In this document: in pieces, positions 33,200 to 42,381 of the stretch | Layout of the letters: each line of letters starts with the position of its first letter | How positions within the stretch are numbered: the first letter of the stretch is position 1 | NCBI RefSeq assembly: GCF_022352055.1 | Contig: NZ_JAKRWM010000014.1 | Location: forward strand, 217,998 to 281,997 | Direction: 5' to 3' | DNA from: Cohnella mopanensis | Lineage (GTDB): Bacteria; Bacillota; Bacilli; Paenibacillales; Paenibacillaceae | Length of the DNA: 64,000 bases | Translations under genes and position numbers: made by a program | The notes under the pieces: generated by a model | The model's input: the letters and a program-made list of their open reading frames with translations, nothing else | Told to the model about the DNA's origin: nothing | The model's database searches: none

Positions 33200-33703
33200 A
33201 TGGAAAATCAAGAGAAACCGGTTGAGAAGAAGAAGCTGTCGCTTAACGTCGTCAGCAACAAGGAGCATAAAGGATTCGGAGCGGGATCGATTGATCTGAG
33301 CCAAGTCGCCTGCGTGATCATCGACGAAGGAGAAGCCTATATCGACGTCGGCGCGATGCACGCGAAGAGCAAGATCGAGAAGGGGATCAAGTTTTCTCCC
33401 GACAAAGCTAACGTGCCTAATGGCCGTCCTGCTTGGATCGTATGGGTGGCCGTTGACCGCAACGAGAACGGATCCTACTACGCGGGCGCGACTTCTTGCG
33501 AGATGTTGATCGACACGGAAGCGAGAAGAGGCTGGAAACTGCTGCCTGATCACGTGAACCGTCTGGATGCTTCGCTCAAACGCAAATATATGCTGGATAA
33601 CATCGGACCGGTGGAGAAAGAAGCGCTTCGCAAGCTGCTCGTAGAGCATAACGCGGAGTGGTGGGATCATTCTCCCCAAGCTTTGAAGGACTTGCTGGTC
33701 TAA
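33200..33703 (+). CDS. ywhD: YwhD family protein
   Basis: 167 residues, soluble, beginning with a Lys/Glu-rich segment and containing GAGSIDLSQVACVIIDEGEAYIDVGAMHAKSKIEKGIKF, a pattern I recognise from Bacillus YwhD. Its function is unknown. In B. subtilis ywhD lies directly beside pbpG, speE and speB; here pbpG, speE and speB follow about 5.5 kb downstream, with a two-component/ABC exporter cassette between, which supports the identification. ATG 33200 follows GGAGGTTAACG. A leader hairpin upstream may regulate it. Confidence 0.75.
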   Translation: MENQEKPVEKKKLSLNVVSNKEHKGFGAGSIDLSQVACVIIDEGEAYIDVGAMHAKSKIEKGIKFSPDKANVPNGRPAWIVWVAVDRNENGSYYAGATSCEMLIDTEARRGWKLLPDHVNRLDASLKRKYMLDNIGPVEKEALRKLLVEHNAEWWDHSPQALKDLLV

Positions 33704-33718
33704 CTGATTTTAAACGAT

Positions 33719-33762
33719 AAAGCCCCCAACCTGATCTCATCGATCGGGTGGGGGCTTCTTTC
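33719..33762. terminator. Bidirectional terminator between ywhD and the ABC exporter operon
   Basis: AGCCCCC...GGGGGCT with additional inner pairing (ACC/GGT, GAT/ATC) around a short loop, followed by TTCTTTC on the plus strand and preceded by an A-rich stretch for the minus strand. Confidence 0.82.
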
Positions 33763-33765
33763 ATA

Positions 33766-34920
33766 TTATACGAACATGCGTGTATCGTTATTGCGACTGA
33801 ACCGATAGATGGCAATGAGGGAGAATGCGACCGCGAATCCGAATAGGATGGCGAGGTTCAAGCCCAAGTTGCCGAAAGTTTCGCCGCTCTGCAGCTTGTT
33901 GATGGCATCCAGCAGCCAGTGCTGCGGGAGGAAGTTCGATATTTTCTGGATCGAATCCGGCATAATCTCCATCGGGAAGAAACAACCCGAGAGCATGCAA
34001 GTCGGTACGATGATCAAGTTCTGCATCGCTCCGGCACCTGCGGTACTCTTGGCGAAAGCTACCATAACGAGGGATAGCCCGACAGCCGCGAGAGCGAACA
34101 GGAGAAGAACCGGAATGAATTGCGCGTACGGAATGCCGGAATCGATGTGGAATACGTTTTTCATCATGAACAAGGTGAACACGATTTGCAGCAGCATGAT
34201 GAGCACGTTAACGATTACGTTGGAGAGGACGTAGGTTCTGGCCGATATAGGCGATGTCATCAGACGAAGGAAGGTGCGGGACTCCTTCTCCTTCAGAATG
34301 AGCTCGGACAGGTTAACGGCGGAGAACAGCATGAACGTAACCAGGAATCCGATCGTTTGATAAGTCATATCTTTCTGGTTCGACGTATCCTCGATCGTCT
34401 CGGCGTTGAGTTTGAAGTTGTGCGCGCTGTATTCGGCATAAAGCTTGTCGAACGTAGCCTCATTGCCTTGCGTGCCTTTGCCGATGGCGGCAACGTTTCC
34501 GATATAATTTTGCAACATGGATTTGACGTAAGCTGTAACTTGAGCGCCTTTCACGGATACGATATCCACCTGCGCTTCTCCGTGGCTTCCCGTACGTAGG
34601 CTATCCGCAAACCCTTGCTTAAAGACCAAACCGCTATCCAATTTATTTGAGGCGATGTCGCTGCGCAGCGATTTTTCATCCGTCATCGTGATTTTAATTT
34701 GATTCAAGCCCTCGATGAACTTGATCGCGTCTTGCGTAATGACTTGATTGCCGTCGTTGTTAACGATGCCGATGCGAAGCGTGTTTCCATTGGTGCTGCC
34801 ATATAGGAGCGAAGAGATCAGGATGCCGACAAGCGGCAACCCGAGATACACGAGCCAGCTGGACTTATTGCGAAATGTATTTCGCAATGTTTTGCGTATG
34901 AGCCATAGAATATCCGTCAT
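33766..34920 (-). CDS. ABC-2 type permease, LnrN-like
   Basis: 384 residues with the ABC-2 layout: one N-terminal membrane helix (residues ~20-40), a large extracytoplasmic domain to ~190, and five C-terminal helices, with the family motif ESRTFLRLMTSPISARTYVLSN between helices 2 and 3. Last gene of a five-gene minus-strand set in the order regulator, kinase, ATPase, permease, permease, which matches the B. subtilis LnrJKLMN (YfiJKLMN) linearmycin resistance and signalling system in composition. It likely exports or clears lipophilic, membrane-active antibiotics. One nucleotide separates it from the preceding permease. Confidence 0.82.
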   Translation of the reverse strand: MTDILWLIRKTLRNTFRNKSSWLVYLGLPLVGILISSLLYGSTNGNTLRIGIVNNDGNQVITQDAIKFIEGLNQIKITMTDEKSLRSDIASNKLDSGLVFKQGFADSLRTGSHGEAQVDIVSVKGAQVTAYVKSMLQNYIGNVAAIGKGTQGNEATFDKLYAEYSAHNFKLNAETIEDTSNQKDMTYQTIGFLVTFMLFSAVNLSELILKEKESRTFLRLMTSPISARTYVLSNVIVNVLIMLLQIVFTLFMMKNVFHIDSGIPYAQFIPVLLLFALAAVGLSLVMVAFAKSTAGAGAMQNLIIVPTCMLSGCFFPMEIMPDSIQKISNFLPQHWLLDAINKLQSGETFGNLGLNLAILFGFAVAFSLIAIYRFSRNNDTRMFV

Positions 34921-34921
34921 T

Positions 34922-36046
34922 TTATAACGCCTCCCGTTTACGCATGATTAGAGCCGAGATGAGCAGGAAAGCCGCGGCGATGGCAACGTTGATTCCAATC
35001 GTCGGCCAAGCCCCCAAGACATCATCCGAATAAATTAAGTTCATAATCGCTTCGTTCGCCCATCTTAGCGGAGATAGATTCATTACGATTCCCATGATGC
35101 TATCCGAATCGCCTACAGGGAAATAAGCTCCTCCCACGAATGAAGCGATCTGGGTAAAGATCATGATGACCGAGCGGGATTTCTCTCCTTGAACGAGATA
35201 GCTGACTCCTAAGCCTAGGCTTACGGCCAAGAGCACTTCGGCAGTTAGGATAAGGAATACCAAGCCCATATGGTCGCCCCAGTTGGCGTGGAACGCGAAT
35301 TTGCTGACCAGAATAATGATCGATACGCACAGCAGGTTAATGATCGTGCATCCGATGACTTTCCCCGCGAACAGTTCTCCTTTGCTAATGGGCGCAGCCA
35401 TTAAGCGAATGGCCGTTTGGCGCGTTCTCTCGCTGCGGAATAAAAAGGAGCCCGACAAAGCGGAGTAGAGAGCGATCATCGTCGTCATGGAGATGGCGTA
35501 ATAATCCATGGCGCCGGGGGTTTTATCTGGGTCTAACGAAGTCTCGTTGACGAATTCGTCGTTCGATTGAATGCTCTCCATGACTGCTTTCGCTTCGGAA
35601 GGAGCTGATTTGATCGCTGAAGCGGCTAAGTTGTAACGATCGGCGAATGCGGTTAACATGCCTTGGAGAACATTGCTTTCGATCGATTGCTTGCTGCTTC
35701 CGTAGAACTTCATCCCGTCGGACTCAAGCTCGACATAGGCCGAATACTGCCCGTCTTTAACGAGGTCCTGGCCGTTCATGCCGGCTTCGGCAGGGATGAT
35801 CTTAATGCCTTGCCGTTCGATCTCTTGGGAGAAGCTTTGCCAAGATTGCGTCAATTGCGGCTCGTTCGCCGTGATCTTATAAAGTAACTGCATCTCTCCG
35901 ACGATGGCGCTGCCGGAGAACACGTTCGATAACGCGGTGCCGAGAATGAGCATCAATACTATAGGGAAGGCGAGCATGAACAGCAACGTACGCCTCTCTC
36001 TCGTTGCGGATTTAATCTCTTTAAGGGCGACATTCAGGATATTCAT
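34922..36046 (-). CDS. ABC-2 type permease, LnrM-like
   Basis: 374 residues, same topology as its neighbour: helix at ~20-40, extracytoplasmic domain, five helices from ~190, with ERTRQTAIRLMAAPISKGELFAGK as the coupling motif. It would form the heterodimeric channel with the downstream permease and be powered by the ATPase encoded 15 nt upstream. The two permeases are only distantly alike in sequence, as usual for such pairs. Confidence 0.82.
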   Translation of the reverse strand: MNILNVALKEIKSATRERRTLLFMLAFPIVLMLILGTALSNVFSGSAIVGEMQLLYKITANEPQLTQSWQSFSQEIERQGIKIIPAEAGMNGQDLVKDGQYSAYVELESDGMKFYGSSKQSIESNVLQGMLTAFADRYNLAASAIKSAPSEAKAVMESIQSNDEFVNETSLDPDKTPGAMDYYAISMTTMIALYSALSGSFLFRSERTRQTAIRLMAAPISKGELFAGKVIGCTIINLLCVSIIILVSKFAFHANWGDHMGLVFLILTAEVLLAVSLGLGVSYLVQGEKSRSVIMIFTQIASFVGGAYFPVGDSDSIMGIVMNLSPLRWANEAIMNLIYSDDVLGAWPTIGINVAIAAAFLLISALIMRKREAL

Positions 36047-36060
36047 AACGATTCGCCTCC

Positions 36061-36996
36061 TTAGTCGCGTAAATTCCGGCCGGTCAAGGTCAGGAATACG
36101 GTCTCCAGATTAGGTGCTTGCTCTTCGACCGAACGGATTTCGATTCCGTCCTTGATCAGCTGTTGAATGACGCGATTGAGATTGTTGATCTCGCCCTTGG
36201 AGTTGATCTTGATCGTGTTATCTTCGAGCTGCGCTGTGATGACGCCTTGGATTTGTTTCAGCGAATCGATAGAGGGCGAGTCGGTTGCTTTGATCTCGAT
36301 CCAGATGTTTTTCGTATCGGTAATGATCGCTTTCAACTGCTCCTTCGTGCCGTCCGCAATGATCTTGCCATGATCGACGATGGCGATGCGAGTGCAGATT
36401 TCTTCGACCTCTTCCATATAGTGGCTCGTGTATATGATCGTGCAGCCCATCTCATTCAGCTTGCGGACCGAATTCAAGATGTAGTTACGGGATTGGGGAT
36501 CGATTCCGACCGTCGGTTCATCCATGATGATAAGCTTCGGTCTATGTGCGATGGCACATGCGATGTTAAGTCGGCGTTTCATGCCACCCGAGAAGTTTTT
36601 CGGGAAGCTCTTCGCTTTGTCGCCGAGCCCGACGAAGTCGAGCGCTTCCTCCGTTCGTTCTTTTAGAAGATTTCCTCTTAGGCCGTATAGTCCGGCGAAA
36701 AAGCTCACGTTCTCGTAAGAAGTCATATTTTCGTAGATGGAAATGTCCTGGGGGACGATGCCGATGTTCATTTTGGCGAATTTGCCGTTCGTCGCGATGT
36801 TCCGACCGAGAACTTCGATATCGCCTTTGGTGCTGCGCAGCAAGGAGGAGATCATGTTGATCGTCGTGCTCTTGCCCGCTCCGTTCGAGCCGAGGAATCC
36901 GAAAATCTCTCCTTCGCGAATGTTAAGCGACATATTGTCTACGGCAATGAAATCGCCGAATTTCTTAGTCAAGTTACGGATCTCTAACACGTTCAT
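36061..36996 (-). CDS. ABC transporter ATPase, LnrL-like
   Basis: About 311 residues. Walker A GSNGAGKSTT, signature FSGGMKRRLNIACAIAHRPKL, Walker B IMDEPTVGIDPQSR and switch His in YTSHYMEEVEEIC are typical of ATPases serving ABC-2 exporters; the C-terminal ~90 residues form the DUF4162-like accessory domain. ATG 36996 is preferred over GTG 37005 because GGAGTGA lies at the correct distance. A 137-bp gap separates it from the kinase gene and contains an inverted repeat, so the transporter genes may have their own regulated promoter. Confidence 0.86.
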   Translation of the reverse strand: MNVLEIRNLTKKFGDFIAVDNMSLNIREGEIFGFLGSNGAGKSTTINMISSLLRSTKGDIEVLGRNIATNGKFAKMNIGIVPQDISIYENMTSYENVSFFAGLYGLRGNLLKERTEEALDFVGLGDKAKSFPKNFSGGMKRRLNIACAIAHRPKLIIMDEPTVGIDPQSRNYILNSVRKLNEMGCTIIYTSHYMEEVEEICTRIAIVDHGKIIADGTKEQLKAIITDTKNIWIEIKATDSPSIDSLKQIQGVITAQLEDNTIKINSKGEINNLNRVIQQLIKDGIEIRSVEEQAPNLETVFLTLTGRNLRD

Positions 36997-37068
36997 CCGA
37001 ATCACTCCATTTGTTTTTTGAATTACCGTATTGGTTATGATTGTATTGTAAAGAAAAAGGATGCCCCT

Positions 37069-37103
37069 ATGTCAGTGCATAAGTTCACCCTTTGATATGA
37101 CAT
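37069..37103. promoter_or_regulatory. Inverted repeat ahead of the exporter genes
   Basis: ATGTCA (37069-37074) and TGACAT (37098-37103) are exact reverse complements 23 bp apart in the gap between kinase and ATPase genes. This is a reasonable place for the adjacent NarL-type regulator to bind; the wide spacing makes it tentative. Confidence 0.35.
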
Positions 37104-37133
37104 TCCTCATGTTGTGCGGCATGACAAAAGTCA

Positions 37134-38240
37134 TTAGACTCCGCGAGGCAGAAGAGTCGTCACGCTGAATCCCTTAGTACCATCCGCGATGACGGTTCCT
37201 CCCACCGAAGCGGCCCTTTCCTCCATACCGATAATGCCAAGCCCTTTAACGACTTTGTCCGCGCCGATTCCGTTATCGGTAACGACCGTTTTAACGAATT
37301 TGTTAAGCACTTGAACCTCGATATGAATGGAGGAGGACTTGCCGTATTTCAACGAGTTCGTAATCGCTTCGATGGCGTTCCCCTGTATGATTTTCCACTG
37401 GATAGGCGTAATAACGTCGATATTTCCCTCGTGGGATAACGTGACCCTCACCGTATGCTTGGCCGACAGTTCATCCGCGATGAGCCTTAACCGATTAATC
37501 CCAAGTTCTTCGGACCTAGGCTTCAAATCCTTTAACGTTAACCGGATTCTCTCCAGTCCTTCTTTAGAGATGCTTATCGCGTTATGCAGGAGTTCGGCGG
37601 CCTTGTCCGGATCGGTAGCTAGAAGCCTCTTCGAAGCTTCCATCTGGATTAGCGCCCCGGCCATCGCGTGACCGATATCGTCATGGATTTGCTGGGATAG
37701 GCGGCTTCGTTCTTCAAGCTTGATCGTATGTTCGGATTGGCGTATATATTCATTGTTGTCATCGAGGGAGCGGGTAAGCTTATGCAGTTCCTCGCGCATC
37801 TTTTCCTGTTCGGTCTTGGCCCGATGAAGCTTCTCCGTCGATTGCCATCCGAATCCGAATAGAAGCAGGCTTAGGAAGGTTGTTAATAAATAGAGAGGGA
37901 TCAGCCCAGAAGAGACGAAAGGGATCGGGAGAAGCGAAGCCAGCGCGAATGAAATCTTCCTTCCGCCGAAAAGCCATGTTAGCTCATAGAGGTTGACTGG
38001 AAGCAACAAAATGAATGCCGGATTCAGAAGGTAGGCGCAGATGAACGTGAATACGGCCGAGGCGACGGACAACAAGACCTTCGGATCGCTCCGCTTGAAG
38101 ATCGGAATCGCGATATTCAAGCATACGTATAACAGGCAGGCGAGCGTGAACCATGGATGGTCGGTGGAATTCAGAGTAAAGGAAACCGCGATCATATAGG
38201 CAAGCAGACCCGCCTTGTTGCCGATAATCCAAAGTTCCAT
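37134..38240 (-). CDS. Sensor histidine kinase, LnrJ-like (HisKA_3)
   Basis: 368 residues. Four to six short membrane helices occupy residues ~10-135 with no sizeable extracytoplasmic loop, the intramembrane-sensing layout. A coiled coil (140-180) leads to the dimerisation/phosphorylation helix with His186 in LSQQIHDDIGHAMAG, and the HATPase domain shows NAIEAITNSLKYGK and DNGIGADKVVKGLGIIGMEERA. It should phosphorylate the NarL-type regulator encoded 13 nt upstream. Intramembrane kinases beside an ABC-2 exporter usually sense membrane-active drugs. Confidence 0.85.
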   Translation of the reverse strand: MELWIIGNKAGLLAYMIAVSFTLNSTDHPWFTLACLLYVCLNIAIPIFKRSDPKVLLSVASAVFTFICAYLLNPAFILLLPVNLYELTWLFGGRKISFALASLLPIPFVSSGLIPLYLLTTFLSLLLFGFGWQSTEKLHRAKTEQEKMREELHKLTRSLDDNNEYIRQSEHTIKLEERSRLSQQIHDDIGHAMAGALIQMEASKRLLATDPDKAAELLHNAISISKEGLERIRLTLKDLKPRSEELGINRLRLIADELSAKHTVRVTLSHEGNIDVITPIQWKIIQGNAIEAITNSLKYGKSSSIHIEVQVLNKFVKTVVTDNGIGADKVVKGLGIIGMEERAASVGGTVIADGTKGFSVTTLLPRGV

Positions 38241-38253
38241 TGGGGTAGCTCTC

Positions 38254-38970
38254 CTATTCGTCCGACATTCTCACTTCGCCCGTTAAGTAGTAGATCGCGA
38301 TTTGCGTACGATGCGCAAGGCCGGTCTTGTTCAGAATGGAAGTAATATAATTGGCGATCGTTCCTTCGGAGATGAACAACTTCTTGGCGATTTCTTTATT
38401 GGATAAGCCCTTCGCGATTTGGGCCATTACATCGAGTTCGCGCTCCGTGAAAAGGCTTCGGTCTATCGAGCTATGGCTAGTATGGTTACGCGCAATTGGG
38501 GCAAGTGATGGAGGGGGCTCGTTTACGGTGCCGCTTGGAGAATTCGCGATACCCGAAATCAAGCTCGTCTTGATCTTGTCCAATACGACATCTTGCAGGA
38601 CGTGATGGTCGTGGTGCACGCTCTTAATGGCATCCCGGATGCGCTCGGGGTCATTGTTCTTGAGGAGGTACCCTTTGGCCCCGGCTTTGACGGCGTCGAG
38701 AATACATTCGTCGTCATCGAACGTCGTCAGGATGAGCGGTTTGACCTTGGTCTCCGCGGTCAGAATCCGGGTTGCTTCAACGCCGTTCATGTTCGGCATC
38801 TGCACGTCCAATAGTACAACGTCGACTTCATGGGCTCGGCAGAAAGTTACCGCTTCCGCCCCGTCGGCAACCGTGCCTACGACCTCAAAATCTTCGAACG
38901 TGGTTAGAATGATTTTCATGCCTTCTCTTATGAAGGAATTGTCGTCCGCGATCAGGACTTTTATTTTCAA
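38254..38970 (-). CDS. NarL/LuxR-type response regulator, LnrK-like
   Basis: 238 residues. Receiver domain with Asp9/Asp10, phospho-acceptor Asp55 in VVLLDVQMPNMNG, Thr and Lys (YLLKN) in place; a linker of about 40 residues; then the LuxR helix-turn-helix FTERELDVMAQIAKGLSNKEIAKKLFISEGTIANYI. It is the first gene of the operon; in B. subtilis the kinase gene comes first, so the order of the two is reversed here. Expected to activate the ABC exporter genes. Confidence 0.87.
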   Translation of the reverse strand: MKIKVLIADDNSFIREGMKIILTTFEDFEVVGTVADGAEAVTFCRAHEVDVVLLDVQMPNMNGVEATRILTAETKVKPLILTTFDDDECILDAVKAGAKGYLLKNNDPERIRDAIKSVHHDHHVLQDVVLDKIKTSLISGIANSPSGTVNEPPPSLAPIARNHTSHSSIDRSLFTERELDVMAQIAKGLSNKEIAKKLFISEGTIANYITSILNKTGLAHRTQIAIYYLTGEVRMSDE

Positions 38971-39072
38971 CAGGATAGGACCTCCCCGTAACTGGAAAAT
39001 GATTCCGTTTCCATCTTATCTCATTATGAATCAGCCGGGAAGAAGAGAGTAGATGCGGCTAAGGTGAAAATC

Positions 39073-39121
39073 AAAAAAGGACCAAGGAGTGATTATGATC
39101 CTCCTAAGCCCTGTATGTCCT
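39073..39121 (-). terminator. Intrinsic terminator after pbpG
   Basis: On the minus strand, AGGAC...GTCCT encloses AGGAG...CTCCT and is followed by TTTTTTG. It ends the pbpG transcript. Confidence 0.7.
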
Positions 39122-39137
39122 ATTATGAGTGACTGAG

Positions 39138-41192
39138 CTATACGCCCACCCAGCGACGGAATTTGTTCCACAAGGAGCGATTGTTGCCCTCGATGCCTTC
39201 TTGTCCTCCGCTAGCTCCTCCAATCGGAGCGCATGCCTCCGTCGGTTCCGTACCGGCCAAGAAAGTTTCCAGTACGGCTTGGCCCGGGCAAGTGGGGGAG
39301 GAGAGCAAGTTGGTGGCGGGATCGACATAGACGCTTACGACACCTTCCGGCATAGGGAAAACATGAGGAGGTGTTCCTTCCAGAGCCGCCTCCGTAAATT
39401 GCGCGAAGATCGGCGCCGCTCGATGGGCTTCGCTCGAAGTGATAGCTCTGCCGCGATCATAGCCGATCCAAACGGCTGTCGTAAGCTCCGGCGTATAACC
39501 GACGAACCAGGCGTCCGAATCGGTCGTACCCGTCTTTCCCGCTACCGGACGCTTCAGCATGTTCGCTACCCGATGGCCGGTGCCCCCGCGATCGAACACG
39601 CTTTCCATCAATTGCGTCGTGACGTAGGCCAGTGCGGGGGTAACCACTTGCTCTTCGCGCAGATGGGATTCGTATAACACTGTGCCATTACGGTCGCGAA
39701 TGCTCGTGATGGCAATTGGATCAGCCCTGCGACCTTCGTTGGCAAAGGCGGAGAAAGCGGAAGCCATCTCGAAAGGGCTTACGGGGAAAGTGCCGAGAGC
39801 AAGTGACGGAACGGCTTTCAGAGTCGATGTAATGCCCAGCTTGCGTGCCATCGAGATGACGGCTTCCGGACCTACCTGCATGATCGTATTGACGGCATAG
39901 ATGTTATCGGATGCCGCGATCGCTTGGCGCATGCCGATCTCTCCGTGGAAATAATGTCCGTTGTAGTTGCTCGGACGGTAGATCTGACGGTCGTGGTCGA
40001 AATAAAACAAGGTCGGCTCGCTGCGAAAACGGGTTGCAGGAGTAACCGCATGCTGCTCTAATGCGGAAGCGTACAGGATCGGCTTGAAGGAAGAGCCGGG
40101 TTGCCGCGTACCGGCGAACACGCGATTGAACTGGTTGCTGCGATAGTTCCTGCCTCCAACCATCGCTTTAATATAGCCATTACGGGGATCTATCGCGATC
40201 AAGGCAGTTTGCAACTCGGGGCTGCCGCCTTGAAGCCCTTTTTTGATGGCGGCTTCGGCTTTCTGCTGTACATTCGCATCAAGTGTAGTGCGAATCGTAA
40301 GGCCGCCTTCGTTCATAAGCCGCTCATCAATGCCGAGTTGCTCGATGGCGACTTTCTTCACGTAGTCCGCGAAGTAGGGAGCGGCACGTTCTTCTTCCTC
40401 CGGCAGCGGCCGTACGTTTAAGGTTTGTATTGCCGCTCGGGCCGCTTGCGCCTTGGAAAGTTGGCCTGTATCCTGCATCGCTTGCAATACTATACGCTGT
40501 CTGGCCTTCGCATCGTCAAGGTGGAGATGCGGCGAGTAATAGCGAGGTCCCTTGGGAATTCCGGCCAATAGGGCGCTTTCCGCAATGTCTAGTTCCTTGG
40601 CCGATTTGTTGAAATAGAGTCTGGAGGCGGCTTCAGCGCCGTACGCCCCGTGACCATAGTATATTTGGTTTAGATAAAGCTCCAGAATCTCGTTCTTGGA
40701 ATACGTCTGCTCCAGCTTTGCGGCGTACCAAGCCTCCTTGAGCTTGCGGGTCCAAGTCCGTTCATGGGACAGATAGAGGTTGCGCGCTAATTGTTGGGTT
40801 AGCGTACTAGCCCCCTGCTGCTTCGACATATGGCGCATATCCACCCATGCCGCTCTTGCCAACCCTCGCAGATCTACTCCGGCATGTTCATAGAAACGAC
40901 GATCTTCGACGGCTAGCGTAGCTTTTACGAGCCAAGGGGAAATGTCGGAGAGCTTAGCGATTTGCCTGTTGACTCCGCCTTGCAGGGAGGCGAGTAATTG
41001 ACCGTTCGCGTCGACGATCTGCGTCGATTGCATCGTTGCTCCCGCGGGCAAATCGCCGAACCGGAAGAACAAGGCGCCGCCCGCCGTTAAAGTAACTAAC
41101 GCAAAAAGCGTCATCCAGCCTAATCTCCGCCGAAGGTTCTCCCAGCGTGCTTTTGTTAATGGTTTCTTCGCTTGTTTTGCGTTATTCTCCAT
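39138..41192 (-). CDS. pbpG: Bifunctional class A penicillin-binding protein (PbpG-like)
   Basis: 684 residues. A cytoplasmic basic tail and a single membrane helix (~27-45) precede the GT51 glycosyltransferase domain (EDRRFYEHAGVD with Glu96, QGASTLTQQLARN, KLEQTYSKNEILELYLNQIYYG). The transpeptidase domain has the catalytic SSFKP (~370), SDN (~430) and KTGTTDSD (~553). It polymerises and crosslinks peptidoglycan outside the membrane. The place beside speE-speB matches B. subtilis pbpG, which acts in spore peptidoglycan. The last ~60 residues are Gly/Ser/Pro-rich with a Cys pair. Divergent from speE. Confidence 0.86.
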   Translation of the reverse strand: MENNAKQAKKPLTKARWENLRRRLGWMTLFALVTLTAGGALFFRFGDLPAGATMQSTQIVDANGQLLASLQGGVNRQIAKLSDISPWLVKATLAVEDRRFYEHAGVDLRGLARAAWVDMRHMSKQQGASTLTQQLARNLYLSHERTWTRKLKEAWYAAKLEQTYSKNEILELYLNQIYYGHGAYGAEAASRLYFNKSAKELDIAESALLAGIPKGPRYYSPHLHLDDAKARQRIVLQAMQDTGQLSKAQAARAAIQTLNVRPLPEEEERAAPYFADYVKKVAIEQLGIDERLMNEGGLTIRTTLDANVQQKAEAAIKKGLQGGSPELQTALIAIDPRNGYIKAMVGGRNYRSNQFNRVFAGTRQPGSSFKPILYASALEQHAVTPATRFRSEPTLFYFDHDRQIYRPSNYNGHYFHGEIGMRQAIAASDNIYAVNTIMQVGPEAVISMARKLGITSTLKAVPSLALGTFPVSPFEMASAFSAFANEGRRADPIAITSIRDRNGTVLYESHLREEQVVTPALAYVTTQLMESVFDRGGTGHRVANMLKRPVAGKTGTTDSDAWFVGYTPELTTAVWIGYDRGRAITSSEAHRAAPIFAQFTEAALEGTPPHVFPMPEGVVSVYVDPATNLLSSPTCPGQAVLETFLAGTEPTEACAPIGGASGGQEGIEGNNRSLWNKFRRWVGV

Positions 41193-41382
41193 CTCGTGCC
41201 CCTCCTCTTCCGGTCGCCATGATCACTCCTAACTTCTTCTAGTATGGAAAAGGCATCCTCGGGTTATCCATCCGCCCCAAACTTTCGAATGGCTGGAAGA
41301 CGGCAAACTGCAAGCGGTATAGCGTATCCATTGCGAAAATTACACAAACAAACAGCTTTAACGTGCAGTTTACAGGATTGGG

Positions 41383-41410
41383 TTGCAAAACTGCGCAAGT
41401 TTTATATAAT
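41383..41410 (+). promoter_or_regulatory. Promoter of speE-speB
   Basis: TTGCAA (41383-41388) and TATAAT (41405-41410) are separated by 16 bp, about 55 bp upstream of the speE start. Confidence 0.65.
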
Positions 41411-41468
41411 ACATCTAGTTTGGTACAATAAAACGGTGGCATTTTCAGTTATAGAAAGTAGGGATCGC

Positions 41469-42305
41469 ATGTCTTCCATGGAACTGTGGTACACGGAGAA
41501 ACAAACCGACAATTTCGGGATTACGATGAAAATCAAACAAACGATGGTCCACGAGCAAACGGACTTTCAAGAGCTGGCGATGATCGAAACCGAGGAGTAT
41601 GGCAACATGCTCGTACTGGACGGGATGGTCATGACGACCGAGAAGGATGAATTCGTCTATCATGAGATGGTAGCTCATCCGGCTCTATTTACTCATCCGA
41701 ATCCTGAGAACGTGCTTGTTGTGGGCGGCGGCGACGGAGGCGTTATTCGCGAAGTTCTTAAGCACCCGCAAGTTAAAAAAGCCGTTTTGGTCGACATCGA
41801 CGGAAAAGTCATCGAGTACTCTAAAAAATATTTGCCGTCTATCGCGGGGAAATTGGAAGATCCTCGTGTCGAAGTCATCGTTAACGATGGATACATGCAT
41901 ATCCATGATCACAAGAATACATACGATGTGATCATGGTCGATTCCACCGAGCCGGTCGGTCCTGCTGTGAATCTGTTCACTAAAGGTTTCTACCAAGGCA
42001 TCTATGACGCGTTAAAAGAAGACGGGATCTTCGTGGCGCAAACGGACAACCCTTGGTTCAAAGCGGACCTGATCCAAAGTGTTAACCGCGACGTCAAAGA
42101 AGTGTTCAGCATCGTTCGCGTGTACATCGCTAACATTCCGACTTACCCGAGCGGTCTGTGGACATTCACGATGGGCAGCAAGAAATACGATCCGCTGGCC
42201 GTGGACGAGAGCAAGATTCCTGAGCTCGACACCAAATATTACACGCCGCGCCTGCACAAGGCCGCGTTCGCGCTTCCTAAATTCGTCGAAGATTTGACGA
42301 AATAA
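41469..42305 (+). CDS. speE: Spermidine synthase
   Basis: 278 residues. The N-terminus [21 protein letters not shown] matches bacterial SpeE closely, and the SAM-binding [14 protein letters not shown], the acidic [14 protein letters not shown] and the gatekeeping [13 protein letters not shown] motifs follow. It transfers aminopropyl from decarboxylated SAM to putrescine, forming spermidine. ATG 41469 sits seven bases after TAGGGA; an open frame back to 41244 crosses the promoter and is not used. It is followed by speB, which supplies the putrescine. Confidence 0.95.
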   Translation: MSSMELWYTEKQTDNFGITMKIKQTMVHEQTDFQELAMIETEEYGNMLVLDGMVMTTEKDEFVYHEMVAHPALFTHPNPENVLVVGGGDGGVIREVLKHPQVKKAVLVDIDGKVIEYSKKYLPSIAGKLEDPRVEVIVNDGYMHIHDHKNTYDVIMVDSTEPVGPAVNLFTKGFYQGIYDALKEDGIFVAQTDNPWFKADLIQSVNRDVKEVFSIVRVYIANIPTYPSGLWTFTMGSKKYDPLAVDESKIPELDTKYYTPRLHKAAFALPKFVEDLTK

Positions 42306-42381
42306 GTCCGAATGGGCTTGCGGCGCCTGCGCTCGCGGCATCGTTCGTAACGAATTCATCTAACTTTAAAGGAGATTCACC

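Noticed and set aside
41244..41468. N-terminal extension of spermidine synthase
   Set aside because: The extension covers the speE promoter and has no similarity to SpeE, whose normal N-terminus begins at 41469.
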